In this document: one piece after another, positions 1 through 6,314 of the stretch
How positions within the stretch are numbered: position 1 is the first letter of the stretch
Layout of the letters: each line of letters starts with the position of its first letter
NCBI GenBank assembly: GCA_029863105.1
Contig: JAOTWC010000034.1
Coordinates: 1-10,891, forward strand
DNA length: 10,891 bases
Direction of reading: 5' to 3'
Source: Gemmatimonadota bacterium
Lineage (GTDB): Bacteria; Gemmatimonadota; Gemmatimonadetes; Palauibacterales; Palauibacteraceae
Position numbers and translations under genes: made by a program
The notes under the pieces: model-generated
What the model saw: the letters and a program-made list of their open reading frames with translations, nothing else
The model's database searches: none
What the model was told of the DNA's origin: nothing

Positions 1-1
1 C

Positions 2-1396
2 TATTTCCGCATCCCCACGTTCGGCGAACGGTTCCACCGCCGCACCGTGTCGCTGGTTCTGGCTCTGGTATCGATCACGGCTGTCGTGCAAGCCTTGTAC
101 CTGCCCGGCCAGTGGGAAACTGCCCGCGGCCACGAGTACGAGCAGGTCGCGACCAGCCTGGCCGACGGACACGGCTTCAGCTTCCCGCCGGGAGCCCGGT
201 GGTTGGTGTTGGACGACGAGCCGGGGGCTGACAAACACGGAGCTACGGCCTGGAAGGAACCCTTCTACCCTTATTTCATGGCGGCGTCGTTCAAGCTGTT
301 CGGCGAGCGGTACGGCCGCCTGGCGATCGTGCTCGCCCAGCTCGGTTTCCTGATTCTCACGTGTACGCTGATCTACCGCCTTGGCTCGAGCCTGTTCGGG
401 CCGGGGGTGGGGATCGCGGCCGCCCTGCTCACCATTCTCCTGCTCGACCTGCACTACATCTACACGATTGGCATGGCGACGTCCGCAATTTCCGGTCTCC
501 TCATGGTCGGGGGACTCCTGTTGCTGCTCCGGTACGGGGAGCGGCCGAGCTTGCGGCGGGCCCTCTGGCTGGGCTTCTATCTCGGACTGGCCGCGCTGAC
601 GCACGCGGTACTCGTCGTGCTGGTCCCGATCACGGGGCTGTTCATGCTGCTGCATTCGGGGGAGCAGCCGTGGCGGAAGGCGTTGAAGCCCGCCCTGCTG
701 ATGGGCCTGGTCGCGGCGCTGACGATCTCGCCGTGGACTGTTCGGAACTACGTCCAGTTCGGGCACCTCATCCCAGTGCAGACCGGGTTCGGTCTGTTCG
801 CGAACATGTCCAACTCGTTCGTGGCAGAGACGTACGTGGCGGGTGTCGATGCCTGCGGCGATGGATCGCCCCCGGTGTATCGCTCGGACGGACCTGTCAG
901 CGCGCTGCGGGCCCTGCGCGAAGACGGCGTCGCCAGTCCGACGCACAGGCGGGCCGTCGCGTGCATTGCCGCGAACCACGCCGAAGCCTATCCCGATCTG
1001 AACGAGCACGAGCGGGACGGCCTGCACAAGGAACAATTCCTCGGATTCGTCGCGGCGTACCCGGGCGAGTTTCTGTCCCTGACCGCCACCAAGTCCGTGT
1101 TCTACATCTTCGACGTGCCCGTCCAGGGCAGGGGTTCTTTGCCACTCGGGGTCGCCGCGGTCCTCGGCATGCTGCTCGTCGTCCGGAAACCGCGAATGTG
1201 GGTATTCCCGCTGGCCATCCTGGCGTACGCGGCCCCCTTCGCCCTGACATCGCCAGTCTTCTATCGCTACCAGGCTCCGATTGAACCTCTGTACGCCTTG
1301 TTTACGGTTGTCGCGGTTGTGACGATTTTCGGTGGTCCGGCCCGGCGGCTGCAGGGCTACTGGGTATCGAAGACTCGCGCGCGGATGACTTCGTAG
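2..1396 (+). CDS. GT-C membrane glycosyltransferase, family 39/ArnT-like (5'-partial)
   Basis: Polytopic inner-membrane protein of the dolichyl-phosphate-mannose mannosyltransferase/ArnT type, which transfers a sugar from a polyprenyl-phosphate donor to a periplasmic acceptor; the acceptor cannot be told here. The reading frame is open to the window edge, so the true start lies upstream. GTG at 47 is only an internal candidate, because the basic FHRR just before it looks like the cytoplasmic flank of TM1. Numbering from 47: TM1 at about 2-19, then the periplasmic loop with HEYEQVA (29-35), where GT-C enzymes carry acidic catalytic residues. KEPFYPYF (70-77), SPWTVRNY (228-235) and the late RYQAPIEP motif are all typical of this family. 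Many hydrophobic helices follow. Cysteines in a loop after about residue 260 are unremarkable. The last 40 bases overlap the end of the convergent TPR gene. Family is fairly sure, substrate unknown. Confidence 0.8.
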   Translation, partial: YFRIPTFGERFHRRTVSLVLALVSITAVVQALYLPGQWETARGHEYEQVATSLADGHGFSFPPGARWLVLDDEPGADKHGATAWKEPFYPYFMAASFKLFGERYGRLAIVLAQLGFLILTCTLIYRLGSSLFGPGVGIAAALLTILLLDLHYIYTIGMATSAISGLLMVGGLLLLLRYGERPSLRRALWLGFYLGLAALTHAVLVVLVPITGLFMLLHSGEQPWRKALKPALLMGLVAALTISPWTVRNYVQFGHLIPVQTGFGLFANMSNSFVAETYVAGVDACGDGSPPVYRSDGPVSALRALREDGVASPTHRRAVACIAANHAEAYPDLNEHERDGLHKEQFLGFVAAYPGEFLSLTATKSVFYIFDVPVQGRGSLPLGVAAVLGMLLVVRKPRMWVFPLAILAYAAPFALTSPVFYRYQAPIEPLYALFTVVAVVTIFGGPARRLQGYWVSKTRARMTS

Positions 1397-3066
1397 CGCG
1401 GAAGCTGCCGCACGGCCTTGAACGCTGGAAACACGTCGACCCAAATCAGGTCCGCGGCACGTACCTCCACGGCCTCGTCGAGCCGATCGAGCGCCGATTC
1501 GTTCTCTCCGAGGGCGGCATGGAGCTGGGCAATCCGCACCGGTGACACGTAGTGATTCTCTCGTCCCTCGGTCATCGCAGCGAGGACGTCTCGGGCCTCC
1601 GCTTCCCTGCCGGCCGCAGCCAGCGCACCGCCCAGAGCCGCTTGGTTCTCCGCGCTCCACCCGCCTGCCGCGCGTGCGCGATCCAGGGCCTCGAGCGCCT
1701 GACCGGCGTCGCCCATGTACTGGGCACTGAGGCCCTGGTAGTAGTGCGCGAAAGCCAGCCGGTTGTCCCGCGCGGTAACAGCCTCGAATCTCGAGTAAGC
1801 TTCCGCGAAATCGCCTCGCATGAACGCGACGACGCCGAGACTGGCCTCTACGGTGGGTGAGAGCGGGTCTACGGTGGCCGCCCGCTCGAGCTGCCCAACG
1901 GCCTCTTCGAACCGCCCGAGTGGAAGGTGGACGTTCATCGCGAACCACAGGGGAGCCGTCGGATACAGGGGATTGTCCCGGATCACCTGTTCGAAAGCGG
2001 CGGCGGCTTGATCCCATTCCCAGTCGAAGATCGCGTGGACACAGGCAAGCGCGGACAGTGCCGACGCCTGACCAGGCTCCTGCCGCAGTGCCTCTTTGGC
2101 TTCGGCGCGCGCCAGGGGCAGTACGTCGGCGGCGGGCCGCAGTCCGTAGATCGCCAGCGTGACATAGGCTTCTGCGAGTGCCGCGTGCGCTGGAACGCAA
2201 CAGGGATCGCGGTCGATCGCACCCTGGAACAGCACGACGCACTCCTCGAGATCCTTGGGCGTTCGTCGGTTCCAGTGATAGCGGCCGCGGAGGTACAGAT
2301 CGTAGGCTTCCAGATCTGTCGTGATGCTGGACTCGCGCCCCGTGGCCGACTCGACGCCGGTCAGCGTGACACTCAGGGCTCCCGCGATTCGCTGGGCCAC
2401 GTCCGACTGAATCGCGAAGATGTCCTCCAGCTCCCGATCGTATGTCTCCGCCCAGATGTGTTGATCCGAACGGACGTCGATCAGTTGGGCTGCGATTCTG
2501 ACGTTGTTCGCGATCCGCCGAACGCTGCCCTCGACCAGGTAGGCCACTCCCAGCTCGGAACCGATCTGGCGAGCACCCGCCGGGGTCTGCTTGTACTGCC
2601 AGGCTGAAGTGCGTGAAATCACTCGCAGACCGCCGGTCTTACACAGGCGGAGAATCAGGTCCTCCGCGATCCCGTCGCTGAAGTACTCGTTGTCGGGATC
2701 GGGACTCATGTTCTGGAACGGGAGCACCGCGATTCCCGCCGGATCGAGAGCCGGGAGGGAGTCCGCGGCCTCGATGCCGGGTGCGTCTGATTTCCGGGTC
2801 ACCGCTTGTTCGGGCCGATCCGCTGCATCCGTCCGGACGACGCCCGCGGACGTCACGTCGAACGCCCACGCCAGGATCATCGCGATCGGAAACCCTCCGA
2901 TCAGCAGGACAACGACCAGGGTCAGGGTCCAGTCCGGCAGCCTCAAGGCCGGAAACGTGACCTCGCCGATCTGCATGAGCATCCAGGCGACCACGGCATA
3001 CATGGCCGCGACACGAAACACGCGGCGCCGACGCAGTTCCGCGAACAGCCGTTTCACGTGTTTCAT
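1357..3066 (-). CDS. Membrane-anchored TolB/FlgO-like domain and TPR protein
   Basis: 569 aa. The N-terminus (1-75) is a recognisable module: a basic amphipathic start (FAELRRRRVFRVA), two TM helices at about 19-38 and 48-69, then the AWAFDVTSAGV signature. The same module often precedes TolB and TPR domains in regulatory proteins, some of which carry a cyclase or a winged-helix domain instead. A Pro/Ala-rich linker leads to a TolB/FlgO-like alpha-beta domain (about 110-235) with IAVLPFQNMSPDPDNEYFSDG (split here: IAVLPF at 112-117, FSDGIAEDL at 129-137), VEGSVRR (178-184) and IWAETYDREL (204-213). TPRs fill about 250-560. The likely role is a cytoplasmic or periplasmic protein-interaction scaffold; no catalytic residues are seen. 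ATG at 3066 follows the DUF3307 stop by 3 bases with only a weak AGG upstream, so translation is probably coupled. The 3' end overlaps the convergent glycosyltransferase by 40 bases. Confidence 0.9.
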   Translation of the reverse strand: MKHVKRLFAELRRRRVFRVAAMYAVVAWMLMQIGEVTFPALRLPDWTLTLVVVLLIGGFPIAMILAWAFDVTSAGVVRTDAADRPEQAVTRKSDAPGIEAADSLPALDPAGIAVLPFQNMSPDPDNEYFSDGIAEDLILRLCKTGGLRVISRTSAWQYKQTPAGARQIGSELGVAYLVEGSVRRIANNVRIAAQLIDVRSDQHIWAETYDRELEDIFAIQSDVAQRIAGALSVTLTGVESATGRESSITTDLEAYDLYLRGRYHWNRRTPKDLEECVVLFQGAIDRDPCCVPAHAALAEAYVTLAIYGLRPAADVLPLARAEAKEALRQEPGQASALSALACVHAIFDWEWDQAAAAFEQVIRDNPLYPTAPLWFAMNVHLPLGRFEEAVGQLERAATVDPLSPTVEASLGVVAFMRGDFAEAYSRFEAVTARDNRLAFAHYYQGLSAQYMGDAGQALEALDRARAAGGWSAENQAALGGALAAAGREAEARDVLAAMTEGRENHYVSPVRIAQLHAALGENESALDRLDEAVEVRAADLIWVDVFPAFKAVRQLPRYEVIRARVFDTQ

Positions 3067-3069
3067 GGC

Positions 3070-3486
3070 CTAGAGCACATACAGAGCCGCCCAGATCAGC
3101 ATGAGCCCGTGCAGGAGTTGATCGAAACCGAGGGCCGACCAGAACATCTTGCGCGACGCATCAGCCAGGATGGGAAACCTGGTGACGAGCAGGGAGCGCC
3201 CGGTGTCGATGACGAAGTGACTGATCGTAATGACGGCGACGACGAGCAGGGCACGTCCGAAGCTCGTAAACACGAGCAAGACAGGGATGACGAGAGCTCC
3301 GTGAACGGCGGCGTGAGCCGCAATCCACTGAAACGATCGTCCCGTCGCCTTCGATTCCAGCATCCGGGGTGTCGCGAGAACCGTGAAATCCCCCAGGAAG
3401 TGCGCGATCATCAAGCCGGCCAGCAGCCAGGCAGCCTCTGTTGTCACTGATCGTCCGATCGCCCGGGGGGGTAGAGGGTCCGTCAT
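3070..3486 (-). CDS. DUF3307 family integral membrane protein
   Basis: 138 aa from ATG at 3486. Four hydrophobic segments carry the family's polar signature: HFLGDF (H29, D33), HAAVH (H58, H62), SHFVID (H90, D94) and DQLLH (D122, H126), with a conserved-looking K46 after the first helix. Regularly spaced His/Asp pairs inside membrane helices are the defining feature of DUF3307. They would suit a metal site, but no activity is established to my knowledge. The frame extends to an ATG at 3582. I chose 3486 because the extra 32 residues look non-membrane and unlike the family, and the longer form would run up to the promoter of the divergent receptor gene. Neither start has a good Shine-Dalgarno. 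The stop lies 3 bases before the TPR gene, so the two form a leftward operon. Function unknown. Confidence 0.8.
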   Translation of the reverse strand: MTDPLPPRAIGRSVTTEAAWLLAGLMIAHFLGDFTVLATPRMLESKATGRSFQWIAAHAAVHGALVIPVLLVFTSFGRALLVVAVITISHFVIDTGRSLLVTRFPILADASRKMFWSALGFDQLLHGLMLIWAALYVL

Positions 3487-3568
3487 CGAAACGGGGAAGT
3501 TGGGGCCACCGACGCATCGCGGCAACGCGCAGACAGGTCGGAAACCAACCTCATTCAGCGCCGATCGG

Positions 3569-3598
3569 TTGTCGGCAGGCATCTGGACACGGTATAAT
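3569..3598 (+). promoter_or_regulatory. Sigma70-like promoter for the receptor-cyclase-flavoprotein operon
   Basis: A perfect -10 hexamer TATAAT (3593-3598) lies 18 bases after TTGTCG (3569-3574), which matches 4 of 6 -35 positions. Transcription would begin near 3605, leaving a leader of about 20-37 bases before the receptor start. An AT-rich hexamer stands out in this GC-rich divergent region (3487-3623). A short inverted repeat, GCCGA-N7-TCGGC (3560-3576), overlaps the -35 and includes the palindrome CCGATCGG (3561-3568); it could be an operator but is short enough to be chance. No convincing opposite-strand promoter for the DUF3307 gene was found here. Confidence 0.55.
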
Positions 3599-3623
3599 CG
3601 GCCCCGCCAATCAGTCTCTCCTC

Positions 3624-6293
3624 ATGCCCCGGGGGGTTCGCTTGAAAGCAGTCCGTCCGATCTCGCTCCTGGCAGTTCTCGCAGGCCTCTCGATCGCTCC
3701 GCCATTGTTTGCCCAGGAGGGCACCGTGTCCGGAACGGTCATCAGTTCGCTCGACGGCACGGCAGTTGGTCGGGCCGCGGTCGAGTTGCACGCGGCCGAG
3801 GGAGTCGGCGCAGAGGGAGTCACAGACGAACAGGGCAGGTTTCGGCTGCAGGTTGCCGAAGGAAGCTACTGGCTGCTGATCTCCCAGTTCGGCTACGGAA
3901 CCCAGCGAATCGAGGACATCCTGGTGGTCGCGGGGGAAACAGTCGCGCTTCCGGTGAGCCTGGTCCCGAATGCCCTGATTCTGAATCCGATCGTCGTCTC
4001 GTCGTCGCGGCAGGCACAGCCGGCGCTCGAGGCGCCGACGGCGACCAGTGTGGTTCGCGAAGAAGATATCGCCAGCCGGGTCGCGCTGAGCACGGCCCAC
4101 CACGCGATGTCGGTTCCGGGGGTAGACGCCGCCCAGTCCGGAATGATGCGTACGTCGCTCGTTACCCGGGGGTTCAACGATCCGTTCTCGGTGTCGCTGC
4201 TTCTGCTGACGGACAATCGCTACGCGGCTCTCCCGTCCACTCGGCTGAACGCGTTCTACATGGTCCCGACGACCGACCTCGACATCGATCGCATCGAAGT
4301 ATCGCTCGGGCCGGCGTCGGCCCTGTACGGACCTAACGCCACCAATGGCGTCCTCCACATGATCACGAAGTCTCCGATCGACGATCCCGGATCCACGGTC
4401 TCATTCGCCGGAGGCGAACGATCCGCCATCCAGGGCATGTTTCGCACGGCCTGGGCGGACGAAGATCGGAAGTTCGGCGTGAAGTTCTCGGGTCAGTACA
4501 TCAGCGGAGATGACTGGACGTGGATTGACCCGGCGGAGGTCGCGGCGGCGGAGGCCGACCCCACGAACGCCCGAATCGGTGCGACCGATTTTCACTCGGA
4601 ACGATGGAGCGGAGAGGCGCGGCTCGACTATCGACCGGACGATGACTCGGAACTGTCGGGCAGCTTCGGAGCCACACGGATTGAAAAGCAGACCGAGGTC
4701 AGCGCGGCGGGGCGAAGCATCGTGGATGGGTGGACATACTCGTACGCACAACTGCGCTTCCGGAAGGACAACCTGTTTGCACAGGTGTTCGGCAATTTCT
4801 CCGACTCGGGTGATTCCTACTTCCTGCGCACCGGCCTGCCCGCCGTCGACAACTCGCGTGCGTTTGTCGCCCAGATCCAGCACGGCGCGGACATCGGCGA
4901 TCGGTCACATCTGACCTATGGAGTCGATTTCCAGCGATCGGACACGCGCACCGGCGGCACGATTACCGGCCGGTATGAGGATGACGACACGGTCGACGAG
5001 ATTGGCGCATACGTGCAGGACGTATCCGACATCACGGATCACGTGCAGTTCGTCGGAGCCCTCCGGTTCGACTCACACAATCGGCTGGAGGATCCGGTGT
5101 GGTCGCCGCGCCTGGGCCTCGTCGTCACGCCGACGGACGGTCATGTGTTCCGCGCCACATTCAATCGCGCGTTTCGCACTCCCGCCGTGCTCGATCTGTT
5201 CCTTGACCTCGTATCCGGGTCGATTCCGATCGCGCCAGGGTTCGGGTATGACATCCGGGCGGTGGGGGCGAGCGAGAACGGTTACACGTTCGACGAGTGC
5301 CCGGGTGGGGTGAACAATGCCTGCATGCGGGTGCCTGGCGTCGAGGGCCAGCTTCCGGCCGACGCGACGCTGCTGTGGGACCAGTTCATCGCTGCGCTGG
5401 CACCCGGCCTCGAGTCCTTCCTTCCCAACCCCGGATCTCAGGTCAGTTCGGTGTTGCGGCGCCTCAGCCTCGCCGGCGGGGACCCGTTCCCGCTCGATCC
5501 GGTTGGCGCAAGGCAGATCGACCCGCTCCGGCCGCGCATCGACAACACGTATGAGCTCGGCTACAAGGGTCTCATCGACGACAGGCTTCTGCTGTCGACC
5601 AGCGTGTACTACCAGCAGATCAAGGATTTCGTCGGACCGATCACGGTCGAGACCCCCAACGTGTTCCTGGATCCAGCCAGCACGGCGGCGTACGTCAACG
5701 CGCAGCTGGAGCCCCTCGTATCGGGCGGGCAGTTGACGCAGGGCGACGTGGACGCGCTCGTCGGCGGGCTCGCCTCGATCCCGTTCGGCACGGTGACCCC
5801 GTCCGTGTGGGATGCCGCGGACATCCTGCTCACCTACCGCAACCTCGGCGACGTGAACCTGTGGGGCTTCGAGGTCGGAGCGGAGTACATCGCCAGTCCG
5901 ACCCTGACGTTCGGTGGATCGCTATCGCACGTGAGCGAGGACTGTTTCGACCTCGACGAAGACGGCGCGTGTTTCAGCCCCGAGGATCGGGCGCTGAATT
6001 CGCCGAAGTGGAAGGGCCAGGTGATGGGCCGCTACCATGACGAGAGCTCCGGACTCCTGGGTGAGGCTCGCGCCCGGTTGATCGGTGGCTTCCCGCAGGC
6101 CGCGGGCGTGTTCGTCGGAGATGTGGATTCCTACTCTCTTGTCGACCTGACCGTCGGATACCGTTTCCAGCGGTTCCCGAACGCCACCCTGACGCTCACC
6201 GCATCCAATGTGTTCGACGATCGACACTTCCCGATGATCGGCGCGGCGGAAATCGGTCGCCTGGTCATGCTGCGGTTGCGTTACGATTTCTGA
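3624..6293 (+). CDS. TonB-dependent outer-membrane receptor with N-terminal carboxypeptidase-regulatory-like domain
   Basis: 889 aa from ATG 3624 (883 from the TTG at 3642, which has the better ribosome site). It imports a ligand across the outer membrane using TonB energy; the ligand is unknown. Order: signal peptide with cleavage likely after A30 (PPLFA/QEG); a beta-sandwich CarbopepD_reg-like domain at about 33-115 (GTVSGTV, TDEQGRFRL, LVPNALIL); a TonB-box-like stretch PIVVSSSR (122-129); a plug at about 133-250 with RIEVSLGPASALYGPNATNG (223-242) and ITKSP; then the beta-barrel, ending in the aromatic-terminated strand MLRLRYDF expected for BAM-dependent insertion. Large loops hold Cys pairs and a DxDxDG motif (see findings). 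Earlier in-frame starts back to 3441 are rejected because they precede the promoter and bury the signal peptide. It is first in a three-gene operon with the cyclase and flavoprotein. Confidence 0.95.
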   Translation: MPRGVRLKAVRPISLLAVLAGLSIAPPLFAQEGTVSGTVISSLDGTAVGRAAVELHAAEGVGAEGVTDEQGRFRLQVAEGSYWLLISQFGYGTQRIEDILVVAGETVALPVSLVPNALILNPIVVSSSRQAQPALEAPTATSVVREEDIASRVALSTAHHAMSVPGVDAAQSGMMRTSLVTRGFNDPFSVSLLLLTDNRYAALPSTRLNAFYMVPTTDLDIDRIEVSLGPASALYGPNATNGVLHMITKSPIDDPGSTVSFAGGERSAIQGMFRTAWADEDRKFGVKFSGQYISGDDWTWIDPAEVAAAEADPTNARIGATDFHSERWSGEARLDYRPDDDSELSGSFGATRIEKQTEVSAAGRSIVDGWTYSYAQLRFRKDNLFAQVFGNFSDSGDSYFLRTGLPAVDNSRAFVAQIQHGADIGDRSHLTYGVDFQRSDTRTGGTITGRYEDDDTVDEIGAYVQDVSDITDHVQFVGALRFDSHNRLEDPVWSPRLGLVVTPTDGHVFRATFNRAFRTPAVLDLFLDLVSGSIPIAPGFGYDIRAVGASENGYTFDECPGGVNNACMRVPGVEGQLPADATLLWDQFIAALAPGLESFLPNPGSQVSSVLRRLSLAGGDPFPLDPVGARQIDPLRPRIDNTYELGYKGLIDDRLLLSTSVYYQQIKDFVGPITVETPNVFLDPASTAAYVNAQLEPLVSGGQLTQGDVDALVGGLASIPFGTVTPSVWDAADILLTYRNLGDVNLWGFEVGAEYIASPTLTFGGSLSHVSEDCFDLDEDGACFSPEDRALNSPKWKGQVMGRYHDESSGLLGEARARLIGGFPQAAGVFVGDVDSYSLVDLTVGYRFQRFPNATLTLTASNVFDDRHFPMIGAAEIGRLVMLRLRYDF
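3631..3636 (+). promoter_or_regulatory. G-run ribosome binding site candidate deciding the receptor start
   Basis: GGGGGG sits 5 bases before a TTG codon at 3642. If used, translation starts with MKAVRPISLL, a textbook short n-region for a signal peptide. The competing ATG at 3624 has no purine-rich sequence upstream (a pyrimidine-rich tract ends at 3623) and adds only six residues. The sequence alone does not settle which is used; both preserve the signal peptide. Confidence 0.4.
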
Positions 6294-6314
6294 CCGGCCC
6301 GGAGCGGGGTCGGT
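6293..6314 (+). promoter_or_regulatory. Intercistronic hairpin displaying the cyclase Shine-Dalgarno
   Basis: Bases 6293-6300 (ACCGGCCC) pair with 6307-6314 (GGGGTCGGT read as GGGTCGGT with one G-U wobble, 6297 with 6310), closing a 6-base loop GGAGCG (6301-6306). The loop contains GGAG, the cyclase ribosome site, 8 bases before its GTG start at 6313. The stem uses the last base of the receptor TGA and the first two bases of that GTG. There is no U-tract, so it is not a terminator. A ribosome terminating on the receptor would open it, which fits translational coupling. Pairing is seen by eye; use in vivo is inferred. Confidence 0.5.

Noticed and set aside
361..1284. Plus-strand 307-codon open frame overlapping the glycosyltransferase
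   Set aside because: An out-of-frame shadow, rich in Arg/Ala/Gly/Pro, while the other frame has clear GT-C motifs and membrane helices.
2591..3073. Plus-strand 160-codon frame opposite the TM-TolB N-terminus
   Set aside because: The minus strand encodes two TM helices and TolB motifs. The plus frame is Arg/Ser-rich with no recognisable domain.
3487..3582. Longer start for the DUF3307 gene (ATG at 3582, 32 extra residues)
   Set aside because: The extra residues are not family-like and have no ribosome site, and the extension would reach the opposite promoter. It is not strictly excluded.
3441..3623. Longer N-terminal extension of the TonB receptor (61 extra residues)
   Set aside because: It lies upstream of the TATAAT promoter, overlaps the DUF3307 start antisense, and would place the signal peptide internally.
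6293..6314. Hairpin as an intrinsic terminator after the receptor
   Set aside because: No U-tract follows, and the stem includes the next gene's start codon, so a translation-level role is more likely.
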